Shown here in pieces: positions 18,601 to 32,492 of a stretch of DNA of 64,000 nucleotides (positions are counted from its first letter, which is position 1; the number at the start of each line of letters is the position of its first letter). This DNA is from Siphonodentalium dalli (taxonomy: Eukaryota; Mollusca; Scaphopoda; Gadilida; Siphonodentaliidae). Under the pieces are notes generated by a model that ran no database searches, was not told the origin of the DNA, and worked only from the letters and a program-made list of their open reading frames with translations. The stretch is from the NCBI GenBank assembly GCA_032622095.1, contig CP136061.1:434001-498000 (forward strand), in the 5' to 3' direction. Position numbers and translations under genes: made by a program.

Positions 18601-21600
18601 CAGTCCAATGAATACCTCATGCTTGGTGTGGTTATTCTTGCTGCTGATGTCTTATTTCACTTACATCAGCCAAAAAAATAGTAAGATTTTTCATAAAAAA
18701 TGCCAATTTTTCAAGGTATTTTCAATTTTTTTCAAGGTGGTAATAGTCACATGATAATGCAAATGACCCATAACATGAGCATGTCAACGACACATATATA
18801 AATTGTTATAAGAACCTAATCTAACAAGTATTTTGGATTTTATAGCCAGTGATATACAGATATATATCATAAAAGTGTGTCATTTCCATTGGTGGGTATG
18901 GTCATTTGAAGGTTAATAGCACTAAAACTTGGACACATTTAAGAAAATGATTCAGCAATTCAAAGAGAGCATATCTTTATTCAACTAATTCAATATACAC
19001 CCACATCCAGTTATCTTGGATCACCCTTGCAGACCTGAAAATGTCATATTTTATTCTTCAATGTGCTGATAAAGTCATGCGCTTGATGCTCAGCTGATCA
19101 GATCTGGACTCAATGACCTCACATCACCAGAAGTTCTCTCATGGAAAGAATATTGTACAGTCTTCCATAGCTGATCCAAGTTTGCAACACCAGACCCCTA
19201 AAACTGAGTGAAAATTGGGCTTGAACATGACTGGTGGTTGAAAATTGTGCTTTTTTGATGAATAATTTGTTAAAGGGGGTGGGGTTAAATTGTGTGTGAT
19301 AAATAAAGAACCACAGAAGTGATATTGTTTTTGAACACATTTTTTCCATTGATGGGAAATTCTGAAGAAATGTAGGGAGTTACAATTATTCCGCGAAAAA
19401 GCGGGCTATCGCTTTAGGTTACACTGATGTAAATAAGGTTCCGAGCGACATCTGGCGGATGCGGGAGGAATATATAGGAGAGAATAAAATAGACACTGGG
19501 CCCTGATTGGTCAATAGCCTTGTGTGCTTTTCACATAAAAAAATCATCACACCTCTTCCCTATGATTTCCCATAGGTAAAATAACCATTGGCACAGGAAT
19601 TAACCCTTTGTAGTGGAGTTTGAATTTTTTGGTGTGGTCTAAAATATGACTGTATTTTTTTATGCGATTCTGACACTGGTTACGAAAACATAAGATTTAA
19701 AGGCGAATTCCCTGCTAGACAGACATGATTTTTTTGTGTAAAAAGTTTCCCAAAATGTCAATTTTTCAGATTTAAAGAAAAGTTTGGACCCAACATTTAT
19801 ATTGCCAACACTATGCGCTAAAACGTTAGCACTGAGGCCTATGGAAAACATTTACACCAGTGTAACCTAAAGGGAAAATATAGCTTTTTATCATTTTTGA
19901 TTCCTGGGAGTCACTTTAAAGCATTTTAATGCATTTTACAGAGCCTGGTCTTTCAGTCCAATGAATACCTCATGCTTGGTGTGGTTATTCTTGCTGCTGA
20001 TGTCTTATTTCACTTACATCAGCCAAAAAAATAGTAAGATTTTTCATAAAAAATGCCAATTTTTCAAGGTATTTTCAATTTTTTTCAAGGTGGTAATAGT
20101 CACATGATAATGCAAATGACCCATAACATGAGCATGTCAACGACACATATATAAATTGTTATAAGAACCTAATCTAACAAGTATTTTGGATTTTATAGCC
20201 AGTGATATACAGATATATATCATAAAAGTGTGTCATTTCCATTGGTGGGTATGGTCATTTGAAGGTTAATAGCACTAAAACTTGGACACATTTAAGAAAA
20301 TGATTCAGCAATTCAAAGAGAGCATATCTTTATTCAACTAATTCAATATACACCCACATCCAGTTATCTTGGATCACCCTTGCAGACCTGAAAATGTCAT
20401 ATTTTATTCTTCAATGTGCTGATAAAGTCATGCGCTTGATGCTCAGCTGATCAGATCTGGACTCAATGACCTCACATCACCAGAAGTTCTCTCATGGAAA
20501 GAATATTGTACAGTCTTCCATAGCTGATCCAAGTTTGCAACACCAGACCCCTAAAACTGAGTGAAAATTGGGCTTGAACATGACTGGTGGTTGAAAATTG
20601 TGCTTTTTTGATGAATAATTTGTTAAAGGGGGTGGGGTTAAATTGTGTGTGATAAATAAAGAACCACAGAAGTGATATTGTTTTTGAACACATTTTTTCC
20701 ATTGATGGGAAATTCTGAAGAAATGTAGGGAGTTACAATTATTCCGCGAAAAAGCGGGCTATCGCTTTAGGTTACACTGATGTAAATAAGGTTCCGAGCG
20801 ACATCTGGCGGATGCGGGAGGAATATATAGGAGAGAATAAAATAGACACTGGGCCCTGATTGGTCAATAGCCTTGTGTGCTTTTCACATAAAAAAATCAT
20901 CACACCTCTTCCCTATGATTTCCCATAGGTAAAATAACCATTGGCACAGGAATTAACCCTTTGTAGTGGAGTTTGAATTTTTTGGTGTGGTCTAAAATAT
21001 GACTGTATTTTTTTATGCGATTCTGACACTGGTTACGAAAACATAAGATTTAAAGGCGAATTCCCTGCTAGACAGACATGATTTTTTTGTGTAAAAAGTT
21101 TCCCAAAATGTCAATTTTTCAGATTTAAAGAAAAGTTTGGACCCAACATTTATATTGCCAACACTATGCGCTAAAACGTTAGCACTGAGGCCTATGGAAA
21201 ACATTTACACCAGTGTAACCTAAAGGGAAAATATAGCTTTTTATCATTTTTGATTCCTGGGAGTCACTTTAAAGCATTTTAATGCATTTTACAGAGCCTG
21301 GTCTTTCAGTCCAATGAATACCTCATGCTTGGTGTGGTTATTCTTGCTGCTGATGTCTTATTTCACTTACATCAGCCAAAAAAATAGTAAGATTTTTCAT
21401 AAAAAATGCCAATTTTTCAAGGTATTTTCAATTTTTTTCAAGGTGGTAATAGTCACATGATAATGCAAATGACCCATAACATGAGCATGTCAACGACACA
21501 TATATAAATTGTTATAAGAACCTAATCTAACAAGTATTTTGGATTTTATAGCCAGTGATATACAGATATATATCATAAAAGTGTGTCATTTCCATTGGTG

Positions 21601-24600
21601 GGTATGGTCATTTGAAGGTTAATAGCACTAAAACTTGGACACATTTAAGAAAATGATTCAGCAATTCAAAGAGAGCATATCTTTATTCAACTAATTCAAT
21701 ATACACCCACATCCAGTTATCTTGGATCACCCTTGCAGACCTGAAAATGTCATATTTTATTCTTCAATGTGCTGATAAAGTCATGCGCTTGATGCTCAGC
21801 TGATCAGATCTGGACTCAATGACCTCACATCACCAGAAGTTCTCTCATGGAAAGAATATTGTACAGTCTTCCATAGCTGATCCAAGTTTGCAACACCAGA
21901 CCCCTAAAACTGAGTGAAAATTGGGCTTGAACATGACTGGTGGTTGAAAATTGTGCTTTTTTGATGAATAATTTGTTAAAGGGGGTGGGGTTAAATTGTG
22001 TGTGATAAATAAAGAACCACAGAAGTGATATTGTTTTTGAACACATTTTTTCCATTGATGGGAAATTCTGAAGAAATGTAGGGAGTTACAATTATTCCGC
22101 GAAAAAGCGGGCTATCGCTTTAGGTTACACTGATGTAAATAAGGTTCCGAGCGACATCTGGCGGATGCGGGAGGAATATATAGGAGAGAATAAAATAGAC
22201 ACTGGGCCCTGATTGGTCAATAGCCTTGTGTGCTTTTCACATAAAAAAATCATCACACCTCTTCCCTATGATTTCCCATAGGTAAAATAACCATTGGCAC
22301 AGGAATTAACCCTTTGTAGTGGAGTTTGAATTTTTTGGTGTGGTCTAAAATATGACTGTATTTTTTTATGCGATTCTGACACTGGTTACGAAAACATAAG
22401 ATTTAAAGGCGAATTCCCTGCTAGACAGACATGATTTTTTTGTGTAAAAAGTTTCCCAAAATGTCAATTTTTCAGATTTAAAGAAAAGTTTGGACCCAAC
22501 ATTTATATTGCCAACACTATGCGCTAAAACGTTAGCACTGAGGCCTATGGAAAACATTTACACCAGTGTAACCTAAAGGGAAAATATAGCTTTTTATCAT
22601 TTTTGATTCCTGGGAGTCACTTTAAAGCATTTTAATGCATTTTACAGAGCCTGGTCTTTCAGTCCAATGAATACCTCATGCTTGGTGTGGTTATTCTTGC
22701 TGCTGATGTCTTATTTCACTTACATCAGCCAAAAAAATAGTAAGATTTTTCATAAAAAATGCCAATTTTTCAAGGTATTTTCAATTTTTTTCAAGGTGGT
22801 AATAGTCACATGATAATGCAAATGACCCATAACATGAGCATGTCAACGACACATATATAAATTGTTATAAGAACCTAATCTAACAAGTATTTTGGATTTT
22901 ATAGCCAGTGATATACAGATATATATCATAAAAGTGTGTCATTTCCATTGGTGGGTATGGTCATTTGAAGGTTAATAGCACTAAAACTTGGACACATTTA
23001 AGAAAATGATTCAGCAATTCAAAGAGAGCATATCTTTATTCAACTAATTCAATATACACCCACATCCAGTTATCTTGGATCACCCTTGCAGACCTGAAAA
23101 TGTCATATTTTATTCTTCAATGTGCTGATAAAGTCATGCGCTTGATGCTCAGCTGATCAGATCTGGACTCAATGACCTCACATCACCAGAAGTTCTCTCA
23201 TGGAAAGAATATTGTACAGTCTTCCATAGCTGATCCAAGTTTGCAACACCAGACCCCTAAAACTGAGTGAAAATTGGGCTTGAACATGACTGGTGGTTGA
23301 AAATTGTGCTTTTTTGATGAATAATTTGTTAAAGGGGGTGGGGTTAAATTGTGTGTGATAAATAAAGAACCACAGAAGTGATATTGTTTTTGAACACATT
23401 TTTTCCATTGATGGGAAATTCTGAAGAAATGTAGGGAGTTACAATTATTCCGCGAAAAAGCGGGCTATCGCTTTAGGTTACACTGATGTAAATAAGGTTC
23501 CGAGCGACATCTGGCGGATGCGGGAGGAATATATAGGAGAGAATAAAATAGACACTGGGCCCTGATTGGTCAATAGCCTTGTGTGCTTTTCACATAAAAA
23601 AATCATCACACCTCTTCCCTATGATTTCCCATAGGTAAAATAACCATTGGCACAGGAATTAACCCTTTGTAGTGGAGTTTGAATTTTTTGGTGTGGTCTA
23701 AAATATGACTGTATTTTTTTATGCGATTCTGACACTGGTTACGAAAACATAAGATTTAAAGGCGAATTCCCTGCTAGACAGACATGATTTTTTTGTGTAA
23801 AAAGTTTCCCAAAATGTCAATTTTTCAGATTTAAAGAAAAGTTTGGACCCAACATTTATATTGCCAACACTATGCGCTAAAACGTTAGCACTGAGGCCTA
23901 TGGAAAACATTTACACCAGTGTAACCTAAAGGGAAAATATAGCTTTTTATCATTTTTGATTCCTGGGAGTCACTTTAAAGCATTTTAATGCATTTTACAG
24001 AGCCTGGTCTTTCAGTCCAATGAATACCTCATGCTTGGTGTGGTTATTCTTGCTGCTGATGTCTTATTTCACTTACATCAGCCAAAAAAATAGTAAGATT
24101 TTTCATAAAAAATGCCAATTTTTCAAGGTATTTTCAATTTTTTTCAAGGTGGTAATAGTCACATGATAATGCAAATGACCCATAACATGAGCATGTCAAC
24201 GACACATATATAAATTGTTATAAGAACCTAATCTAACAAGTATTTTGGATTTTATAGCCAGTGATATACAGATATATATCATAAAAGTGTGTCATTTCCA
24301 TTGGTGGGTATGGTCATTTGAAGGTTAATAGCACTAAAACTTGGACACATTTAAGAAAATGATTCAGCAATTCAAAGAGAGCATATCTTTATTCAACTAA
24401 TTCAATATACACCCACATCCAGTTATCTTGGATCACCCTTGCAGACCTGAAAATGTCATATTTTATTCTTCAATGTGCTGATAAAGTCATGCGCTTGATG
24501 CTCAGCTGATCAGATCTGGACTCAATGACCTCACATCACCAGAAGTTCTCTCATGGAAAGAATATTGTACAGTCTTCCATAGCTGATCCAAGTTTGCAAC

Positions 24601-26876
24601 ACCAGACCCCTAAAACTGAGTGAAAATTGGGCTTGAACATGACTGGTGGTTGAAAATTGTGCTTTTTTGATGAATAATTTGTTAAAGGGGGTGGGGTTAA
24701 ATTGTGTGTGATAAATAAAGAACCACAGAAGTGATATTGTTTTTGAACACATTTTTTCCATTGATGGGAAATTCTGAAGAAATGTAGGGAGTTACAATTA
24801 TTCCGCGAAAAAGCGGGCTATCGCTTTAGGTTACACTGATGTAAATAAGGTTCCGAGCGACATCTGGCGGATGCGGGAGGAATATATAGGAGAGAATAAA
24901 ATAGACACTGGGCCCTGATTGGTCAATAGCCTTGTGTGCTTTTCACATAAAAAAATCATCACACCTCTTCCCTATGATTTCCCATAGGTAAAATAACCAT
25001 TGGCACAGGAATTAACCCTTTGTAGTGGAGTTTGAATTTTTTGGTGTGGTCTAAAATATGACTGTATTTTTTTATGCGATTCTGACACTGGTTACGAAAA
25101 CATAAGATTTAAAGGCGAATTCCCTGCTAGACAGACATGATTTTTTTGTGTAAAAAGTTTCCCAAAATGTCAATTTTTCAGATTTAAAGAAAAGTTTGGA
25201 CCCAACATTTATATTGCCAACACTATGCGCTAAAACGTTAGCACTGAGGCCTATGGAAAACATTTACACCAGTGTAACCTAAAGGGAAAATATAGCTTTT
25301 TATCATTTTTGATTCCTGGGAGTCACTTTAAAGCATTTTAATGCATTTTACAGAGCCTGGTCTTTCAGTCCAATGAATACCTCATGCTTGGTGTGGTTAT
25401 TCTTGCTGCTGATGTCTTATTTCACTTACATCAGCCAAAAAAATAGTAAGATTTTTCATAAAAAATGCCAATTTTTCAAGGTATTTTCAATTTTTTTCAA
25501 GGTGGTAATAGTCACATGATAATGCAAATGACCCATAACATGAGCATGTCAACGACACATATATAAATTGTTATAAGAACCTAATCTATCAAGTATTTTG
25601 GATTTTATAGCCAGTGATATACAGATATATATCATAAAAGTGTGTCATTTCCATTGGTGGGTATGGTCATTTGAAGGTTAATAGCACTAAAACTTGGACA
25701 CATTTAAGAAAATGATTCAGCAATTCAAAGAGAGCATATCTTTATTCAACTAATTCAATATACACCCACATCCAGTTATCTTGGATCACCCTTGCAGACC
25801 TGAAAATGTCATATTTTATTCTTCAATGTGCTGATAAAGTCATGCGCTTGATGCTCAGCTGATCAGATCTGGACTCAATGACCTCACATCACCAGAAGTT
25901 CTCTCATGGAAAGAATATTGTACAGTCTTCCATAGCTGATCCAAGTTTGCAACACCAGACCCCTAAAACTGAGTGAAAATTGGGCTTGAACATGACTGGT
26001 GGTTGAAAATTGTGCTTTTTTGATGAATAATTTGTTAAAGGGGGTGGGGTTAAATTGTGTGTGATAAATAAAGAACCACAGAAGTGATATTGTTTTTGAA
26101 CACATTTTTTCCATTGATGGGAAATTCTGAAGAAATGTAGGGAGTTACAATTATTCCGCGAAAAAGCGGGCTATCGCTTTAGGTTACACTGATGTAAATA
26201 AGGTTCCGAGCGACATCTGGCGGATGCGGGAGGAATATATAGGAGAGAATAAAATAGACACTGGGCCCTGATTGGTCAATAGCCTTGTGTGCTTTTCACA
26301 TAAAAAAATCATCACACCTCTTCCCTATGATTTCCCATAGGTAAAATAACCATTGGCACAGGAATTAACCCTTTGTAGTGGAGTTTGAATTTTTTGGTGT
26401 GGTCTAAAATATGACTGTATTTTTTTATGCGATTCTGACACTGGTTACGAAAACATAAGATTTAAAGGCGAATTCCCTGCTAGACAGACATGATTTTTTT
26501 GTGTAAAAAGTTTCCCAAAATGTCAATTTTTCAGATTTAAAGAAAAGTTTGGACCCAACATTTATATTGCCAACACTATGCGCTAAAACGTTAGCACTGA
26601 GGCCTATGGAAAACATTTACACCAGTGTAACCTAAAGGGAAAATATAGCTTTTTATCATTTTTGATTCCTGGGAGTCACTTTAAAGCATTTTAATGCATT
26701 TTACAGAGCCTGGTCTTTCAGTCCAATGAATACCTCATGCTTGGTGTGGTTATTCTTGCTGCTGATGTCTTATTTCACTTACATCAGCCAAAAAAATAGT
26801 AAGATTTTTCATAAAAAATGCCAATTTTTCAAGGTATTTTCAATTTTTTTCAAGGTGGTAATAGTCACATGATAAT
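12652..26876. repeat. Homogenised block of eleven MITEs with the G variant
   Basis: In MITE copies starting 12652 to 26182 the internal sequence reads AAAAGTTTGG; the first copy and most later ones read AAAATTTTGG. The spacers in this block read ATATATAAATTG; later ones read ATATATCAATTG. A private change (CTATCAAG) occurs only in the spacer at 25588. Confidence 0.85.
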
Positions 26877-27534
26877 GCAAATGACCCATAACATGAGCAT
26901 GTCAACGACACATATATAAATTGTTATAAGAACCTAATCTAACAAGTATTTTGGATTTTATAGCCAGTGATATACAGATATATATCATAAAAGTGTGTCA
27001 TTTCCATTGGTGGGTATGGTCATTTGAAGGTTAATAGCACTAAAACTTGGACACATTTAAGAAAATGATTCAGCAATTCAAAGAGAGCATATCTTTATTC
27101 AACTAATTCAATATACACCCACATCCAGTTATCTTGGATCACCCTTGCAGACCTGAAAATGTCATATTTTATTCTTCAATGTGCTGATAAAGTCATGCGC
27201 TTGATGCTCAGCTGATCAGATCTGGACTCAATGACCTCACATCACCAGAAGTTCTCTCATGGAAAGAATATTGTACAGTCTTCCATAGCTGATCCAAGTT
27301 TGCAACACCAGACCCCTAAAACTGAGTGAAAATTGGGCTTGAACATGACTGGTGGTTGAAAATTGTGCTTTTTTGATGAATAATTTGTTAAAGGGGGTGG
27401 GGTTAAATTGTGTGTGATAAATAAAGAACCACAGAAGTGATATTGTTTTTGAACACATTTTTTCCATTGATGGGAAATTCTGAAGAAATGTAGGGAGTTA
27501 CAATTATTCCGCGAAAAAGCGGGCTATCGCTTTA

Positions 27535-30500
27535 GGTTACACTGATGTAAATAAGGTTCCGAGCGACATCTGGCGGATGCGGGAGGAATATATAGGAGAG
27601 AATAAAATAGATACTGGGCCCTGATTGGTCAATAGCCTTGTGTGCTTTTCACATAAAAAAATCATCACACCTCTTCCCTATGATTTCCCATAGGTAAAAT
27701 AACCATTGGCACAGGAATTAACCCTTTGTAGTGGAGTTTGAATTTTTTGGTGTGGTCTAAAATATGACTGTATTTTTTTATGCGATTCTGACACTGGTTA
27801 CGAAAACATAAGATTTAAAGGCGAATTCCCTGCTAGACAGACATGATTTTTTTGTGTAAAAAGTTTCCCAAAATGTCAATTTTTCAGATTTAAAGAAAAT
27901 TTTGGACCCAACATTTATATTGCCAACACTATGCGCTAAAACGTTAGCACTGAGGCCTATGGAAAACATTTACACCAGTGTAACCTAAAGGGAAAATATA
28001 GCTTTTTATCATTTTTGATTCCTGGGAGTCACTTTAAAGCATTTTAATGCATTTTACAGAGCCTGGTCTTTCAGTCCAATGAATACCTCATGCTTGGTGT
28101 GGTTATTCTTGCTGCTGATGTCTTATTTCACTTACATCAGCCAAAAAAATAGTAAGATTTTTCATAAAAAATGCCAATTTTTCAAGGTATTTTCAATTTT
28201 TTTCAAGGTGGTAATAGTCACATGATAATGCAAATGACCCATAACATGAGCATGTCAACGACACATATATCAATTGTTATAAGAACCTAATCTAACAAGT
28301 ATTTTGGATTTTATAGCCAGTGATATACAGATATATATCATAAAAGTGTGTCATTTCCATTGGTGGGTATGGTCATTTGAAGGTTAATAGCACTAAAACT
28401 TGGACACATTTAAGAAAATGATTCAGCAATTCAAAGAGAGCATATCTTTATTCAACTAATTCAATATACACCCACATCCAGTTATCTTGGATCACCCTTG
28501 CAGACCTGAAAATGTCATATTTTATTCTTCAATGTGCTGATAAAGTCATGCGCTTGATGCTCAGCTGATCAGATCTGGACTCAATGACCTCACATCACCA
28601 GAAGTTCTCTCATGGAAAGAATATTGTACAGTCTTCCATAGCTGATCCAAGTTTGCAACACCAGACCCCTAAAACTGAGTGAAAATTGGGCTTGAACATG
28701 ACTGGTGGTTGAAAATTGTGCTTTTTTGATGAATAATTTGTTAAAGGGGGTGGGGTTAAATTGTGTGTGATAAATAAAGAACCACAGAAGTGATATTGTT
28801 TTTGAACACATTTTTTCCATTGATGGGAAATTCTGAAGAAATGTAGGGAGTTACAATTATTCCGCGAAAAAGCGGGCTATCGCTTTAGGTTACACTGATG
28901 TAAATAAGGTTCCGAGCGACATCTGGCGGATGCGGGAGGAATATATAGGAGAGAATAAAATAGACACTGGGCCCTGATTGGTCAATAGCCTTGTGTGCTT
29001 TTCACATAAAAAAATCATCACACCTCTTCCCTATGATTTCCCATAGGTAAAATAACCATTGGCACAGGAATTAACCCTTTGTAGTGGAGTTTGAATTTTT
29101 TGGTGTGGTCTAAAATATGACTGTATTTTTTTATGCGATTCTGACACTGGTTACGAAAACATAAGATTTAAAGGCGAATTCCCTGCTAGACAGACATGAT
29201 TTTTTTGTGTAAAAAGTTTCCCAAAATGTCAATTTTTCAGATTTAAAGAAAAGTTTGGACCCAACATTTATATTGCCAACACTATGCGCTAAAACGTTAG
29301 CACTGAGGCCTATGGAAAACATTTACACCAGTGTAACCTAAAGGGAAAATATAGCTTTTTATCATTTTTGATTCCTGGGAGTCACTTTAAAGCATTTTAA
29401 TGCATTTTACAGAGCCTGGTCTTTCAGTCCAATGAATACCTCATGCTTGGTGTGGTTATTCTTGCTGCTGATGTCTTATTTCACTTACATCAGCCAAAAA
29501 AATAGTAAGATTTTTCATAAAAAATGCCAATTTTTCAAGGTATTTTCAATTTTTTTCAAGGTGGTAATAGTCACATGATAATGCAAATGACCCATAACAT
29601 GAGCATGTCAACGACACATATATCAATTGTTATAAGAACCTAATCTAACAAGTATTTTGGATTTTATAGCCAGTGATATACAGATATATATCATAAAAGT
29701 GTGTCATTTCCATTGGTGGGTATGGTCATTTGAAGGTTAATAGCACTAAAACTTGGACACATTTAAGAAAATGATTCAGCAATTCAAAGAGAGCATATCT
29801 TTATTCAACTAATTCAATATACACCCACATCCAGTTATCTTGGATCACCCTTGCAGACCTGAAAATGTCATATTTTATTCTTCAATGTGCTGATAAAGTC
29901 ATGCGCTTGATGCTCAGCTGATCAGATCTGGACTCAATGACCTCACATCACCAGAAGTTCTCTCATGGAAAGAATATTGTACAGTCTTCCATAGCTGATC
30001 CAAGTTTGCAACACCAGACCCCTAAAACTGAGTGAAAATTGGGCTTGAACATGACTGGTGGTTGAAAATTGTGCTTTTTTGATGAATAATTTGTTAAAGG
30101 GGGTGGGGTTAAATTGTGTGTGATAAATAAAGAACCACAGAAGTGATATTGTTTTTGAACACATTTTTTCCATTGATGGGAAATTCTGAAGAAATGTAGG
30201 GAGTTACAATTATTCCGCGAAAAAGCGGGCTATCGCTTTAGGTTACACTGATGTAAATAAGGTTCCGAGCGACATCTGGCGGATGCGGGAGGAATATATA
30301 GGAGAGAATAAAATAGACACTGGGCCCTGATTGGTCAATAGCCTTGTGTGCTTTTCACATAAAAAAATCATCACACCTCTTCCCTATGATTTCCCATAGG
30401 TAAAATAACCATTGGCACAGGAATTAACCCTTTGTAGTGGAGTTTGAATTTTTTGGTGTGGTCTAAAATATGACTGTATTTTTTTATGCGATTCTGACAC

Positions 30501-32492
30501 TGGTTACGAAAACATAAGATTTAAAGGCGAATTCCCTGCTAGACAGACATGATTTTTTTGTGTAAAAAGTTTCCCAAAATGTCAATTTTTCAGATTTAAA
30601 GAAAAGTTTGGACCCAACATTTATATTGCCAACACTATGCGCTAAAACGTTAGCACTGAGGCCTATGGAAAACATTTACACCAGTGTAACCTAAAGGGAA
30701 AATATAGCTTTTTATCATTTTTGATTCCTGGGAGTCACTTTAAAGCATTTTAATGCATTTTACAGAGCCTGGTCTTTCAGTCCAATGAATACCTCATGCT
30801 TGGTGTGGTTATTCTTGCTGCTGATGTCTTATTTCACTTACATCAGCCAAAAAAATAGTAAGATTTTTCATAAAAAATGCCAATTTTTCAAGGTATTTTC
30901 AATTTTTTTCAAGGTGGTAATAGTCACATGATAATGCAAATGACCCATAACATGAGCATGTCAACGACACATATATAAATTGTTATAAGAACCTAATCTA
31001 ACAAGTATTTTGGATTTTATAGCCAGTGATATACAGATATATATCATAAAAGTGTGTCATTTCCATTGGTGGGTATGGTCATTTGAAGGTTAATAGCACT
31101 AAAACTTGGACACATTTAAGAAAATGATTCAGCAATTCAAAGAGAGCATATCTTTATTCAACTAATTCAATATACACCCACATCCAGTTATCTTGGATCA
31201 CCCTTGCAGACCTGAAAATGTCATATTTTATTCTTCAATGTGCTGATAAAGTCATGCGCTTGATGCTCAGCTGATCAGATCTGGACTCAATGACCTCACA
31301 TCACCAGAAGTTCTCTCATGGAAAGAATATTGTACAGTCTTCCATAGCTGATCCAAGTTTGCAACACCAGACCCCTAAAACTGAGTGAAAATTGGGCTTG
31401 AACATGACTGGTGGTTGAAAATTGTGCTTTTTTGATGAATAATTTGTTAAAGGGGGTGGGGTTAAATTGTGTGTGATAAATAAAGAACCACAGAAGTGAT
31501 ATTGTTTTTGAACACATTTTTTCCATTGATGGGAAATTCTGAAGAAATGTAGGGAGTTACAATTATTCCGCGAAAAAGCGGGCTATCGCTTTAAGGGAAA
31601 ATATAGCTTTTTATCATTTTTGATTCCTGGGAGTCACTTTAAAGCATTTTAATGCATTTTACAGAGCCTGGTCTTTCAGTCCAATGAATACCTCATGCTT
31701 GGTGTGGTTATTCTTGCTGCTGATGTCTTATTTCACTTACATCAGCCAAAAAAATAGTAAGATTTTTCATAAAAAATGCCAATTTTTCAAGGTATTTTCA
31801 ATTTTTTTCAAGGTGGTAATAGTCACATGATAATGCAAATGACCCATAACATGAGCATGTCAACGACACATATATCAATTGTTATAAGAACCTAATCTAA
31901 CAAGTATTTTGGATTTTATAGCCAGTGATATACAGATATATATCATAAAAGTGTGTCATTTCCATTGGTGGGTATGGTCATTTGAAGGTTAATAGCACTA
32001 AAACTTGGACACATTTAAGAAAATGATTCAGCAATTCAAAGAGAGCATATCTTTATTCAACTAATTCAATATACACCCACATCCAGTTATCTTGGATCAC
32101 CCTTGCAGACCTGAAAATGTCATATTTTATTCTTCAATGTGCTGATAAAGTCATGCGCTTGATGCTCAGCTGATCAGATCTGGACTCAATGACCTCACAT
32201 CACCAGAAGTTCTCTCATGGAAAGAATATTGTACAGTCTTCCATAGCTGATCCAAGTTTGCAACACCAGACCCCTAAAACTGAGTGAAAATTGGGCTTGA
32301 ACATGACTGGTGGTTGAAAATTGTGCTTTTTTGATGAATAATTTGTTAAAGGGGGTGGGGTTAAATTGTGTGTGATAAATAAAGAACCACAGAAGTGATA
32401 TTGTTTTTGAACACATTTTTTCCATTGATGGGAAATTCTGAAGAAATGTAGGGAGTTACAATTATTCCGCGAAAAAGCGGGCTATCGCTTTA
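27535..32492. repeat. Mosaic transition zone between satellite sub-blocks
   Basis: MITE at 27535 is T-type with a C-type spacer. MITE at 28888 is G-type with a C-type spacer. MITE at 30241 is G-type with an A-type spacer. The next spacer (C-type) lacks a MITE. To the left nearly all units are G/A; to the right all are T with C-type spacers apart from one private G. Variant combinations switch unit by unit, as expected from unequal exchange or gene conversion. Confidence 0.8.
31591..32492. repeat. Satellite unit lacking the MITE (first empty site)
   Basis: The preceding spacer ends CGCTTT and the next begins AAGGGAAAA, giving CGCTTTAAGGG at 31588-31597. The unit-to-unit distance here is 899 bp instead of 1353. 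Compared with a clean TA-to-TA empty site, one A is missing. Confidence 0.92.
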
